Source: Alentia gelatinosa
Lineage: Eukaryota > Annelida > Polychaeta > Phyllodocida > Polynoidae
Assembly (NCBI GenBank): GCA_950022655.1
Contig: OX465591.1
Span: 47,945,048 to 48,009,047 of the forward strand
Direction: 5' to 3'
DNA: 64,000 bases
The notes under the pieces are model-generated. The model did not search any database. It was not told the DNA's origin and saw only the letters and a program-made list of their open reading frames with translations. The position numbers and the translations under genes were made by a program. How positions within the stretch are numbered: position 1 is the stretch's first letter; each line of letters starts with the position of its first letter. Positions 44,201 through 50,159 of this stretch are shown piece by piece.

Positions 44201-44721
44201 GTGAAAACAGTTTTATAAGCTGTTTTCCTGGAATTGTATGTGCGATAATTTGTAACATTAATTTGTAACACGCTGGCGATCCATAAGGGATTACCAGCAC
44301 AGAAATGAGAAACACCTCCTAACGTAAGCAATCAAATACACAAATAATAAAACAAATTCAGTAATTATAAAGTTTAAATAGCAAGTGGAAGAACTGTCCC
44401 TTGTGACAGAACAGGTTGGAATAAAAAAAAATTAAAAAGAAAAAAATATGGGACTAGGATTTGTCATTTCTCCACAGCAATGAGGGACAAGGAATGATTT
44501 TAAACTTACATATTGTTAAATTGAAATCCATTTTTTTGCTGTAGCGTCCTGTTTTATTGAGATGAACTTAAAGCTTTCCATGTGTTTTCTGTGACTGCAG
44601 ATCAACTGGGCAGGAGTCTGTGACCAACTTCGAGCTGAATTCAGAAACTTACCCAAACCTCATCTTCTCACGAGTCAAGAGCTACACGGCAGAGGCACAC
44701 GAGCCTCTCACCGCCCAGTGA
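26243..44721 (+). CDS. FBXO9: F-box only protein 9, twelve coding exons
   Basis: Substrate-recognition subunit of an SCF (Skp1-Cul1-F-box) ubiquitin ligase. In mammals FBXO9 has been linked to degradation of TEL2/TTI1 and mTOR signalling. The exons are 26243-26251, 28278-28484, 29698-29755, 32560-32683, 33138-33231, 34245-34408, 35434-35519, 38959-39072, 40374-40492, 42111-42218, 42727-42809 and 44601-44721. All junctions are GT-AG and phases agree throughout. The joined frame is 1287 nt, or 428 residues. Recognisable stretches are [12 protein letters not shown] (N-terminus), [12 protein letters not shown] (TPR-like helix region), the F-box from HISDLPSEL (about residues 167-220), VWGRNCGSK, the conserved [20 protein letters not shown], and a C-terminal [13 protein letters not shown]. 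Exon 1 (MAS) is the least certain part. Several introns hold tandem arrays that copy the adjacent splice site. Confidence 0.93.
26985..27565 (+). pseudogene. Degenerate non-LTR retrotransposon (LINE) 3' fragment
   Basis: A-rich sequence in FBXO9 intron 1. It has a broken frame reading [13 protein letters not shown], then after a shift [12 protein letters not shown]: the CxxC...H...C zinc-binding motif found at the C-terminus of many LINE reverse transcriptases (CxxCG...ET..H.L..C). Upstream frames contain many stops. It is a dead fragment; the clade cannot be assigned. Confidence 0.5.
27968..28137 (+). mobile_element. hAT-like MITE subfamily B, copy 1
   Basis: 'ttaagcctcatccaagccaa' to 'tgaccccaactgatatccct'. 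The family is recognised by 'gcctcattca' and 'caataaaa' at the left and by '(a/t)gaccccaactgacatccctg' at the right. The latter is the inverse of the CAGGGATG(C/T)CAGTT terminus of the larger hAT-like MITEs in this window. Confidence 0.6.
28278..28484 (+). CDS. FBXO9: FBXO9 exon 2
   Basis: Acceptor GTTGCAG, donor GAG-GTACGG; 69 codons in phase 0. It encodes [16 protein letters not shown], then [16 protein letters not shown], which aligns with the conserved N-terminal block of FBXO9. A polar Q/T/G-rich linker and KEEEE follow. A 68-bp array begins about 30 bp after the donor, and a copy of the junction (GAGGAG-GTACGGCT) recurs at about 29192-29205. Confidence 0.9.
28515..28985 (+). repeat. 68-bp minisatellite in FBXO9 intron 2
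   Basis: The unit 'tggtatacaaagtacccatt' plus 'tgtacggggactcagtaaac' and 'cacgactcattgtttattat' has period 68, six to seven units. It starts about 30 bp after the exon 2 donor. Degenerate units continue to about 29120, and a unit end followed by the exon 2 junction copy appears at 29183-29205. Confidence 0.92.
29313..29455 (+). mobile_element. hAT-like MITE subfamily B, copy 2 (3' truncated)
   Basis: 'gagtctcattcacacaaata' to 'ctctctgaggcagtaaatta' matches copies at 41877-42050 and 48029-48212. The right terminus is missing. Confidence 0.5.
29510..29600 (+). mobile_element. Dispersed 'AACGTGGCTAA' repeat with A-tail
   Basis: 'gaaaacgtggctaataacac' and 'ttctgaccccaaccgatgca', then 27 A residues, flanked by the direct repeat 'tagattcaaataagt' at 29498 and 29587. 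A poly-A end and a target-site duplication of about 15 bp support a recent retroposition. Confidence 0.65.
29698..29755 (+). CDS. FBXO9: FBXO9 exon 3
   Basis: Acceptor TTTTGTGACAG, donor GAAG-GTGAGT; it leaves phase 1. It encodes [19 protein letters not shown], the start of the single TPR-like helical pair of FBXO9, continued directly in exon 4. Confidence 0.92.
30222..30754 (+). mobile_element. hAT-like MITE subfamily C, copy 1
   Basis: Begins CAGGGTTCGCACAGAGCCTG and ends ...CTATGTACCAACCCTG, an inverted match. It is flanked by a perfect 6-bp duplication TTAAAC (30216-30221 and 30755-30760). The interior is full of 'agcctggaaaagcctggaa'. A second copy is at 43493-43893. The CAGGG ends suggest hAT, but the duplication is shorter than the usual 8 bp. 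Confidence 0.75.
30953..31436 (+). mobile_element. TIR element carrying promoter-like motifs
   Basis: Left TTCTCCGATCCGGC and right GCCGGATCAGAGAA are inverted repeats. The paralogous empty site is 'gatcataggct' near 19586. Inside are AAGATGGCGG (YY1-type, 31362-31371) and ACCGGAAGTG (ETS-type, 31409-31418), and a short [23 protein letters not shown] begins at the YY1 motif. It may carry promoter activity into the intron; this is inferred from motifs only. Confidence 0.55.
31480..31560 (+). repeat. Diverged copy of the exon 4 splice-site unit
   Basis: 'tctttctctatatagtactg' and 'tgcagtgcggctgtaaatat' followed by 'tctctaattctcataattcc' matches the 69-bp unit downstream with many substitutions. 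It shows that duplication of this junction has an older history. Confidence 0.65.
31725..31772 (+). mobile_element. SINE tail fragment
   Basis: 'aagtctaattgaacaaattg' and 'gacgttaaactacctaaaca' match 28983-29035 almost exactly. It sits directly before the exon 4 array. Confidence 0.55.
31786..32559 (+). repeat. 69-bp array copying the FBXO9 exon 4 acceptor
   Basis: Twelve acceptors end at 31800 and every 69 bp to 32559. Each unit holds a branch-point-like CTAAT, a T-rich tract, CCGTACAG (CCGCACAG in the last, functional one) and the first 29 nt of exon 4. The copies then diverge into TTGTAGATA. Both strands show long open frames (340 and 297 codons) because 69 is divisible by three; these are shadows. 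Confidence 0.97.
32560..32683 (+). CDS. FBXO9: FBXO9 exon 4
   Basis: Acceptor CTCCGCACAG at 32559, donor GCAGTCT-GTAAGT. It completes the split alanine codon and encodes [18 protein letters not shown], then a polar acidic linker. The first 29 nt and the whole acceptor are present in eleven further tandem copies upstream. Those copies run into an in-frame TAG shortly after the copied 29 nt, so only the last acceptor yields protein. Confidence 0.93.
33138..33231 (+). CDS. FBXO9: FBXO9 exon 5
   Basis: Acceptor ATTTTCCAG, donor GGA-GTAAGT. It encodes [18 protein letters not shown] and [13 protein letters not shown], the acidic linker and helix preceding the F-box. Phase 0 at the exit matches exon 6. 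The conserved reading is not the longest frame here, so simple ORF calling misses it. Confidence 0.85.
33400..33767. mobile_element. piggyBac-like MITE
   Basis: TTAA-CCCTTTAAGGACG at the left and CGTCCTTAAAGGG-TTAA at the right: inverted ends with the TTAA target duplication typical of piggyBac. The left part has three tandem copies of 'gacgcatgatgcc' plus 'ggaggcatcaccgc'. It is about 370 bp, in FBXO9 intron 5, and non-coding. Confidence 0.75.
33777..34210 (+). mobile_element. hAT-like MITE subfamily A, copy 1
   Basis: CAGGGATGCCAGTTTG at the left and AACTAGCATCCCTG at the right. It is flanked by TAAACAAT and TAAACAAG (7 of 8 matching), the 8-bp duplication expected of hAT. Copies are at 38264-38886 and 51441-51863. 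It ends 34 bp upstream of the F-box exon. Confidence 0.8.
34245..34408 (+). CDS. FBXO9: FBXO9 exon 6 (F-box)
   Basis: Acceptor CCGTGTAG, donor GAGAG-GTCAGC. It encodes [20 protein letters not shown], then [19 protein letters not shown] and [15 protein letters not shown]. This is the canonical F-box (LP at the first helix, L-S-R-F-Y spacing) that binds Skp1. A hAT-like MITE ends only 34 bp upstream of the exon, so the branch point may lie in the transposon. The 3' junction is duplicated twice downstream (donors at 34577 and 34734). Confidence 0.95.
34409..34745 (+). repeat. Triplicated FBXO9 exon 6 donor region
   Basis: The junction 'ctcatctgtgagag-gtcagc' with following 'aaaaactcagtcactctaac' recurs about 168 and 325 bp downstream (donors at 34409, 34577 and 34734). 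In the copies the exon fragment is preceded by 'catccgcagtacaaggagag', which supplies an acceptor-like CGCAG. Each copy therefore resembles a tiny complete exon. Confidence 0.85.
34781..34941. mobile_element. mariner-like MITE
   Basis: TACCGTAAAACCCGATTAAA at the left and the inverse, ...AAGCGGGGTTTTATGGTA, at the right, about 160 bp and AT-rich inside. TA ends suit a Tc1/mariner-type MITE. Confidence 0.65.
34950..35300. mobile_element. Dispersed repeat K, copy 1
   Basis: 'ttctaaaaagttgtttctca' to 'aggtggcgacactgtgtatt' and 'gtaggatatgcc' matches parts of 59100-59620. Non-coding; boundaries are unclear. Confidence 0.5.
35434..35519 (+). CDS. FBXO9: FBXO9 exon 7
   Basis: Acceptor TTTTCACAG, first donor AACG-GTAAGA at 35520. 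It encodes [20 protein letters not shown] and [10 protein letters not shown]. The last about 32 nt and the donor are repeated in a 16-unit, 78-bp array that is open in frame to 36751. Longer exon forms are therefore possible in steps of 26 residues. I assign the first donor because that product matches the usual FBXO9 length. Confidence 0.9.
35486..36716 (+). repeat. 78-bp array copying the FBXO9 exon 7 donor
   Basis: Sixteen units of 78 bp, each with about 32 nt of exon 7 ('catgacccggccacaccta' onward), AACGGTAAGAATC and an intronic part 'ccatgtattatattgtac'. Fifteen donors keep GT; the third unit has GAT in place of GGT. The plus frame stays open for 421 codons and the exon's own frame passes through every unit. 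A three-unit block is itself repeated (units 8-10 and 11-13). Confidence 0.97.
36752..37367. other. FBXO9 intron 7, no feature seen
   Basis: Sequence after the exon 7 array. It contains a short 'acctgacatccctgtaaata' (36807-36826) like the hAT-like MITE terminus, and otherwise nothing I can assign. Confidence 0.4.
37368..37916. mobile_element. Hairpin element H, copy 2, with triplicated right arm
   Basis: Starts 'tatacccatgccgtatttac'. Arms 'cgtccaaccatgcttgtaca' and 'tgtacagcatggtcaggacg' pair over about 65 bp. The right arm ('gtacggaactcggcataaat' to 'aggacgttttatataa') is present three times in tandem between about 37617 and 37905. Confidence 0.8.
38080..38215. mobile_element. Hairpin cassette (vi), copy 1
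   Basis: 'cgtggttactgagcccgtag' pairs with 'acgggctcagtaaccacg', and 'gatgccataaatacgtc' pairs with 'gacgtatttatggcatc'. The loop is GC-rich. The same right arm recurs at 54355-54395 with a different inner stem. Confidence 0.75.
38264..38886 (+). mobile_element. hAT-like MITE subfamily A, copy 2
   Basis: CAGGGATGCCAGTTTG to AACTGGCATCCCTG, with extra internal sequence around 38560-38760 compared with the 434- and 423-bp copies. Flanks GTGATA and GTGATG share five of six bases. It ends 72 bp before exon 8. Confidence 0.78.
38959..39072 (+). CDS. FBXO9: FBXO9 exon 8
   Basis: Acceptor ATCTTCAG, donor GACG-GTCAGT. It encodes [20 protein letters not shown] and [19 protein letters not shown], the most conserved block of the FBXO9 C-terminal domain. 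A hAT-like MITE ends 72 bp upstream of the exon. Confidence 0.95.
39283..39602 (+). mobile_element. tRNA-derived SINE family A, single-unit copy
   Basis: Head 'ggggagttagctcagtggtt' (box A) and 'gggttcaagtcccac' (box B), one internal unit, and tail 'ttaactggacgttaaatc' with (CAAA)n. It lies in FBXO9 intron 8 and is the reference copy for the internally expanded copies at 1695-2118 and 42945-43455. Confidence 0.88.
39640..39790. mobile_element. Hairpin cassette (v), copy 1
   Basis: 'agttacgaggtaaggtttgg' and 'aaaaattactg' pair with 'cagtaatttttccatgcctt' and 'acctcgtaact', with a GC-rich loop. A homologous hairpin is at 60950-61105, with 'gaaactatgtt' and 'cctattc(c)tatatac' conserved outside. 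Confidence 0.75.
40091..40307 (-). mobile_element. tRNA-derived SINE family B, copy 3
   Basis: Minus-strand head 'ctcggtggccaagtggtagg' with box B 'gggttcaaaccccgg'; the tail has a T-run on the plus strand (40089-40103). It ends about 65 bp upstream of FBXO9 exon 9. Confidence 0.8.
40374..40492 (+). CDS. FBXO9: FBXO9 exon 9
   Basis: Acceptor CATACTGCAG, donor AATCAG-GTGAGC. It encodes [20 protein letters not shown] and [19 protein letters not shown]. Strand-like hydrophobics fit the beta-rich C-terminal domain. A SINE B copy ends about 65 bp upstream. Confidence 0.95.
40780..41255. mobile_element. TATCCTACCCC-type MITE flanked by hairpin cassettes
   Basis: A short hairpin ('gaatggaatctgttc' with 'gaacagattccattc') is followed by 'ttatcctacccctaatataa', the MITE core and 'gggggtaggataaaatca'. 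Hairpin cassette (iii) then follows, with 'ttttaatctgggctcccgta' pairing with 'tacgggagcccagattaaaa' around a loop 'ctcggctccgcctcgtg'. Confidence 0.7.
41877..42050 (+). mobile_element. hAT-like MITE subfamily B, copy 3
   Basis: 'ttgagcctcattcacgccaa' to 'gatcccaactgacatccctg'. It ends 60 bp upstream of FBXO9 exon 10. Confidence 0.65.
42111..42218 (+). CDS. FBXO9: FBXO9 exon 10
   Basis: Acceptor ACATTTTCAG, donor TACGTG-GTGAGT; 36 codons in phase 0. It encodes [20 protein letters not shown], then [16 protein letters not shown]. The last 13 nt plus donor recur four more times in a 73-74-bp array. A hAT-like MITE ends 60 bp upstream. Confidence 0.93.
42206..42525 (+). repeat. 73-74-bp array copying the FBXO9 exon 10 donor
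   Basis: Donors GTGAGT at 42219, 42293, 42366, 42439 and 42512, each preceded by CTCTTTTACATG or CTCTTTTACGTG (the last bases of exon 10). The rest of the unit is 'gtttcataatgcggtaatta' and 'tacatcatacagatacatac'. The period is not a multiple of three, so use of a downstream donor would shift the frame. Confidence 0.95.
42727..42809 (+). CDS. FBXO9: FBXO9 exon 11
   Basis: Acceptor TTTTGAACAG, donor TACAA-GTAAGC. It encodes [20 protein letters not shown] and YSIRTKYK, matching the penultimate FBXO9 segment. It leaves phase 2. Confidence 0.93.
42945..43455 (+). mobile_element. tRNA-derived SINE family A, three-unit copy
   Basis: A degraded tRNA head ('cgtgctaaagagcaccgg', box B 'gggttcgagtcacac') is followed by three tandem internal units with 'ttcatccccagcagtggtcg' and 'tactgctatatcaaag'. 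The usual body and tail 'ccggacattgaatca' complete it. In FBXO9 intron 11. Confidence 0.85.
43493..43893 (+). mobile_element. hAT-like MITE subfamily C, copy 2
   Basis: CCGGGTTCGTACAGAGCCTG to TATGTACGAACCCTG. Flanks TGCGAG and TGCTAG share five of six bases, matching the 6-bp duplication of copy 1. It abuts the SINE A tail. Confidence 0.7.
44010..44135 (+). repeat. Dispersed repeat pair, member 1
   Basis: 'agcttctctcaggctctatg' and 'ctgtttttctcttattactg' to 'gagataaatag' is nearly identical to 47295-47421. Non-coding; likely the end of an unassigned transposon. Confidence 0.55.
44601..44721 (+). CDS. FBXO9: FBXO9 exon 12 and stop codon
   Basis: Acceptor GTGACTGCAG. It encodes [20 protein letters not shown], then [19 protein letters not shown] and TGA at 44719-44721. 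The RVKSYTA motif followed by PL is the typical FBXO9 carboxy end. A tandem array begins about 20 nt past the stop codon, in the presumed 3' UTR. Confidence 0.95.
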
Positions 44722-44739
44722 GCTGCCCGGCTGACGAGA

Positions 44740-45545
44740 CGAGGCACGATCATGTCTAATAACCACTGACAAAACAAAACAAGATCATGTCCAAGACAAA
44801 ACGAGACATTATCATGTCTAATAAACACTGACAAAACAAGATCATGTCTAACAATAATCACAAACAAAACAAAACAAGATCATTTCTAATAATCACTGAC
44901 AAAACAACATCATGTCTAATAACCACTGACAAAACAAAACAAGATCATGTCCAAGACAAAACGAGACACTATCATGTCTAATAACCACTGACAAAACAAG
45001 ATCATGTCTAATAATAATCACAAACAAAACAAAACAAGATCATGTCTAATAATCACTGATAAAACAACATCATGTCTAATAACCACTGACAAAACAAAAC
45101 AAGATCATGTCCAAGACAAAACGAGACATTATCATGTCTAATAACCACTGACAAAACAAGATCATGTCTAATAATAATCACAAACAAAACAAAACAAGAT
45201 CATGTCTAATAATCACTGACAAAACAACATCATGTCTTATAACCACTGACAAAACAAGACAAGATCATGTCAAACACAAAAGAGGACATTATCATGTCTA
45301 ATAACCACTGACAAAACAACATCATGTTCAATAATAATCACAAACAAAACAAGACCATGTCTAATAATCATTGACAAAACAAGACATAATACTGTCCAAG
45401 ACAAGACGCAAACAAGATCATGTCTAATAATCACTGACAAAACAAAACATAACCATGTGTGAGACAAGATTATATCTAGTTATCACTGACAAAACAAGAC
45501 ATAATACTGTCAAAGACAAAACACAAACAAGATCATGTCTAATAA
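44740..45545 (+). repeat. Irregular minisatellite in the FBXO9 3' UTR region
   Basis: 'agatcatgtctaataaccac' and 'tgacaaaacaaaac' recur at about 30-40 bp, with a higher-order period near 160 bp (44761, 44921, 45081). It begins about 20 nt after the stop codon. A-rich and uridine-poor on the sense strand. Confidence 0.9.
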
Positions 45546-45934
45546 TCATTTTTAAAACCAAAAAAATCATGTCCAATTAACACTAACAAAACAATACAAG
45601 ATCACGTCCAATAATCGACAACTAGACGAGGTGAGACCTTATCCAAAAGTCAACGTCAAGACAAGACCATGTCCAGGAGTCAAATATGAGACGAGAAAAT
45701 ATCATCTCCCCGATGTGTTCCCGACAAGACACGACCACAACAAGACAAGACCCAGCCCAACAGTCGCCAGCAGGAAGGGTTAAGACAAGATAGGTCTGCG
45801 TCCTGTGTATCATGGTCGTTTTAGGCCAGTCTGCATTTGTTTACAGACTAAAGTTGGTCGAGTCTTGACTTGTGTAATCTGGTCTATGTGAGTCTGGAAA
45901 TTTTCCATAAAAATCCATCTTTTCATTATCGGTA

Positions 45935-45940
45935 AATAAA
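45935..45940 (+). promoter_or_regulatory. Candidate polyadenylation signal AATAAA
   Basis: First AATAAA well placed downstream of the FBXO9 stop codon and its UTR array, but it abuts a dispersed repeat, so the assignment is weak. A second candidate is at 46798-46803. Confidence 0.25.
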
Positions 45941-46007
45941 ATCCCTTTTCCTTGTTTAAAACAAAGAAAATATTGATTGAGCCTCATTCACCGCAATAAT
46001 TAGGAGA

Positions 46008-46145
46008 AACCAAATGAGAGTTAGTCATGTTGTTGTTTATTGCACTATGGCAATGTCACATTTACTGCACGAGGCGAAGCCGAGTACAGTGATACGTGGC
46101 ATTGCCAGAGTGCAATAAACAACACGACTAACTCGAGTTTGGTTA
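46008..46145. mobile_element. Hairpin cassette (ii)
   Basis: 'gagttagtcatgttgttgtt' and 'tattgcactatggcaatg' pair with 'cattgccagagtgcaata' and 'aacaacacgactaactcgag'. The loop has 'gcacgaggcgaagccgagt'. Outer 'aaccaaatg' and 'gtttggtt' match the conserved outer motif of the other cassettes. Confidence 0.75.
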
Positions 46146-46147
46146 AG

Positions 46148-46345
46148 AATTTATCCTAACCCGTAACAAGAGATAAGAAATAACAAAACTCACTGATAAT
46201 CAATGATAATCATTGGTCTCTTTTCAAATGACATCATTTGACAACTGTATCCCACTAGAGCGATAAATTTCATTTTCCTGCACCTTAGACGAAATACAGT
46301 CCGCTAATGTTAAGCCTATGGAGTTTTTTATTAGGGGTAGGATAA
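46148..46345. mobile_element. TATCCTACCCC-type MITE, diverged copy
   Basis: 'tttatcctaacccgtaacaa' to 'ttattaggggtaggataaaa' with 'aatgttaagcctatggag' near the right end. It directly follows hairpin cassette (ii). Confidence 0.55.
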
Positions 46346-46354
46346 AAGAGGAGT

Positions 46355-46497
46355 GTGATTCTTCCCACAGACCCGCAGCCCCACGCAATGGCCGACACTG
46401 ATGTGTCTTCCACATTATCTTGGTCTCCCTGAGGCAGCAAATTCTCCATGGAAATCATTTCCATTGTTGTTATCCTGACCGCGCCTGACATCCTTGT
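46355..46497 (+). mobile_element. hAT-like MITE subfamily B, copy 4 (5' truncated)
   Basis: 'acgcaatggccgacactgat' and 'ctccctgaggcagcaaattc' to 'gcgcctgacatccttg'. It matches 27968-28137 internally. Confidence 0.5.
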
Positions 46498-46769
46498 GAA
46501 TGGTGGACAGAGAGCCAGTCGAGCTGGCAGGTGTAGGTTGTGTTGATCACCTCAAGTCATGGCCAGTTCTGTGACCGTATCTTAGAAACAAACCTAGACG
46601 CCCAGAGTGTTGTGTCATGTCTGTAACTATATACTTAATGTGTATTTGTTTAAAATACGAATGAAGAACTGTGACTTTGCACCTTTGTGAGGGTGAATGT
46701 TGTGACCGTCAATCTAGCTGTATATGAATTTCTAAAATGTGAAAGATTTGCATTTCAAAGGTAGTTTTA

Positions 46770-47030
46770 ACTTTGTCCAAAGGTCATGTGGCCTTTGAAT
46801 AAAGTCTGCATGACCTTTGAGTAGACCAAAGTCTGTATGACCTTTGAATTGACCAAAGTCTGCATGACCTTTTGAGTTGACCAATGTCTACATGACCTTT
46901 AAGTCGACCAAAGTATGCATGCCATGACCTTTGAGTTGACAAATGTCTGCAGGACTTTAGGCCAAAGTGTACATGACTTTCAAAAAAAGGTTATGACCTT
47001 CACTTTGATCAAAGTCCACATGACTTTAGA
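46770..47030 (+). repeat. Minisatellite rich in TGACCTTTGA
   Basis: 'tgacctttgagt' and 'gaccaaagtctgcatgacct' recur at about 27-36 bp, seven to eight times. TGACCT is the inverse of the nuclear-receptor half-site AGGTCA. AATAAA at 46798-46803 lies in the first unit and could be the FBXO9 polyadenylation signal. The 157-codon frame at 46915-47388 starts inside the repeat and is not supported. Confidence 0.7.
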
Positions 47031-47294
47031 GATCCGTGTCGAGGCCTGCTGGTGTCAAATTTACAAACAAATTGCCAGGTCTAGTGTAAGGCGTGTTAAC
47101 GGATTGCCCCAGTGTCAGCTCTGTATGCACGTTTCTGATGTTGTCATGTTATTGACATGTTTCACCGCTAGTCTACATCCCTGTGGAAAAAAACCTGCAT
47201 GGACTCCACTCTCCCACAGTCCATGGTTGAAGAGAAGGTGCTCATGTGACTGTTCTTACTGTGAGCTAATTTATCGTGGCTGTGTGGGCGCACT

Positions 47295-47421
47295 CACCCT
47301 CATAGCTTCTCTCAGGCTCTATGCTGTTTTTCTCTTATTACTGAGATGTCAGTTTTCCGATTATTTCCAGGCATCCAGGTTTTGCTAGTGAACTATGTCT
47401 TGATCATGTTAGAGATAAATA
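47295..47421 (+). repeat. Dispersed repeat pair, member 2
   Basis: Matches 44010-44135 (see there), with 'gagatgtcagttttccgatt' shared. Confidence 0.55.
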
Positions 47422-48028
47422 GTTAGAGACACCTAGTGGATAAACTTTGTAACACTGTGGGGTGCTAGCACACAATTTGCCACCAGGGGTATTTTTTCTC
47501 ACAGGCACCATACCATACATTATAAGAAATTTCACTGTTTTAAGACGAATGAATCCTATTAAAGAATAAAGCTTAGAGCGGGATAAGTTATGAGATGAGT
47601 GCACCAAGATCTGTGAAACTAAGGGATGGCAGTTTTCCACTTCCCATACGCCCTCCAGAGGTTACTAGTCTCCCTATTATCACCCAGGGTAAATACAAGT
47701 TCCGCTCGTGACTGGGTGAGCACACCACGACCACATGAACCACAGTTCTCCCATTAATATTTGAAGAACCTGAATATAATTTCGGATTTACAAGTAGAAA
47801 TAGCTGAAATTTCCATTTCTGACATTGGATTTCCCATTTGAAGATTTATAAAAAACCAATAAACTGCATTAATTTCGGGTTACGGTTCAAGGTTCATCAC
47901 CATACAACGTGGGTAACCAGCGCACACCGGAACCTGTAAACAGACTGAATTCTGGGATACCTCAATAGGGTCTATGGAAATCTTTGTTTTAATTTCCAAC
48001 ATATTTGTATGGAACAAAGATGGTTTAA
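47422..48028. other. No gene seen
   Basis: Mixed sequence without a supported frame, RNA gene or repeat partner in the window. Confidence 0.4.
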
Positions 48029-48212
48029 AAAAGGGCCTCATTCATGCCAATAAAACAGTGGTTTGAACCTTCCACCATCACGCTTCCACACGACCCCAGC
48101 CCCAATCCATGGCTAACACTGATGCGTTTTCACAGTTTCTCTGAGGCAGTCGATTATACATACAAAATACATATTTCCCCTATTTTTTCCTGAACCCAAC
48201 TGACATCCCCAT
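48029..48212 (+). mobile_element. hAT-like MITE subfamily B, copy 5
   Basis: 'gggcctcattcatgccaata' to 'gaacccaactgacatcccca'; the terminal G of CCCTG is lost. Confidence 0.6.
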
Positions 48213-48482
48213 AAAGTAATGATCCATGAATTCTCAACACCCCCGCAATCCCCAGTCACTACCGCAGCGCCCCCTCGTAGCGGGATGCCCGGATGTACGT
48301 GACCCAGTTTTGTGACCAAGCATTATCCACCACTACCAAAATTAGGTTGTGACACACCCCTAGCCGTTTTCTGATTGGCTACAGGCTATAGAAATATGAT
48401 ACAGGGATGCAGGTGTTCCGATGAATAACGATTATGCTATATTTCAAGATTTTATTTATAATGAAATTTGTTAATGATTTAC

Positions 48483-48826
48483 AATATACCCATGCCGTAT
48501 ATATATAGTGTAAATATGTACCATTTCGCCATATGAAGTAAAAACACCCTACAGAACACTGTTCCGTACCGCAAAACACAGAACACTGTTCTGTACGCAT
48601 TGACTAAAATGTTAGCTCTTAGGCCATATTAAATTAATCATTTTTATTAATTTCGGGTATATAGTAAATAAAGAACGTCCTACCATGCTTGTACAAACCA
48701 CAAAACTTGATGATAATTTAATGTTCATACAAAACTCAGCCTAAACACCTCGTTCCGTACAAACCGTAAATCATCATCTTGTTTTGTAGCTTGTACACCA
48801 TGGTCAGGACGTTCTGTATAAGTTTA
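48483..48826. mobile_element. Hairpin element H, copy 3 (diverged)
   Basis: Starts 'atacccatgccgtatatata' and ends 'catggtcaggacgttctgta'. Arms are more diverged ('cgtcctaccatgcttgtaca'). Confidence 0.7.
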
Positions 48827-49144
48827 CGTCAGCTGCACCCAGCCATAGCCTGACCAGGCCTGGCCGAACCATGGCGCATTGCCACAAAGTAATGTGACGA
48901 CTTAGCACAAATCTGGTCCATAGACACACATCCCACAGCTGTGAGCATGTTTTACTACCAGTCCAAACAGTGTCCCCGAGATTTTATTCCTGATTTTCTT
49001 GATGAGATGTAAACCAACTCGCATCCCTGGAAGTCAATCCACGCAGACGTGCTACATAGATTTTAGATTAGTCGATCGTGCGGAGATATGTTTGGAAGCT
49101 TTGTTATTAGGCCATCCACCTTTTGGAATTATTTGCTTGTTAAA

Positions 49145-49425
49145 GTCTTGATTCCATTTGGCTGAATTTTGTGCCGATCACCACTCAGGCCCTTAATAAG
49201 AGGGCTACTTTAGCCCTGAACCGAATAGGGACTGAACATGACCCGAACGGGATCGGGACGTAATTCAGGATGCTGGAATCAAGCATTTGATTCCGTTCGG
49301 CTGAATTTGGTTCCGATCACCACTCGGGCCCTAATCGGGGGCTGCTTTAGCCCTGATCTGAATCAGGATTGAACATGACGCGAGCAGGATTGGGACATAG
49401 TTCAGATAAATGGAGTCAAGCCTTA
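49145..49425. mobile_element. TTGATTCCATTTGGC element, tandem dimer
   Basis: Two tandem copies of about 135 bp: 'gattccatttggctgaattt' and 'gccgatcaccactcagg' to 'gggacgtaattcagg'. A single copy in opposite orientation with clean inverted ends (TTGATTCCATTTTGGCC and CCAAATGGAATCAC) is at 50722-50877. Confidence 0.65.
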
Positions 49426-49719
49426 AGGAATAGAAACACTTCAGGAGACTTTTGTATCATTTATTTAGTACCCTAACTATGCAAGCGGCTTTTATTTGTG
49501 TGTTTGTGTTGACAATATTTACTCTTATTATGGCAGGCTACAAATAATCAGTCTTTAGTGCGCTTGCCCAGTCTGAGTACTGCTTCCGTATGACGTTAAA
49601 TCTGATAAACTGGAAAATCCAGACAAACAACCCTATCTTAAACAATAAAAAGTTCTTAAAGCATAGTAAAGTCTGACCAGACTTAAAATGACCAAACCAA
49701 AATACATGTGACGACAAGT

Positions 49720-50159
49720 TTTATTGAATGGTGCGAAGATGCTGTGCAAATAGTATCATTGTTAGAGTTACGAGATCAGCTTTCTGATTGATGTGAACGC
49801 TATGTAGACTTTTTTTATATACTTTTAGACCAATGCAGTTGTGTATTCAGTCACTGTTTTATGTTTGACAAATTGACTGACAAATGATTGGAGAAGAATA
49901 AGTTGTATTGTGATGAGGGTGACCATGCAGAGAAACTGAACCCGTCAAGCCATGCATCTCGCGTCGAACTGTGGTTTCATCGTCTCAAGTTGTGGAAATC
50001 CATGTCCAGTAATCGCCAGTTTCCATGCTGGTTCCCTCGCCATCTCCATGTCTACGATTAGCGCAGGTACAGTACTCTGTGGTGCAGGCCGTAAGGTCAA
50101 GGTCGGCTTGCAGATCAGTGGCCCGAAGCACATCAGGAAGTAACGCGCAACACAGCCAC
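49720..50159 (-). CDS. Possible terminal exon of an unknown minus-strand gene
   Basis: On the minus strand a pyrimidine/GT-rich tract and GTGTGCAG at about 50160 resemble an acceptor. Two frames stay open afterwards, ending at 49945 and 49985. One reads VARYFLMCFGPLICKPTL and VDMEMAREPAWKLAITGHG. AATAAA lies at 49725-49720, about 220 nt after the stop, as in a terminal exon. No family is recognised and the plus strand is also open, so this could be chance. Confidence 0.2.

Noticed and set aside
46915..47388. 157-codon plus-strand frame
   Set aside because: Starts inside a minisatellite and ends in a dispersed repeat (47295-47421).
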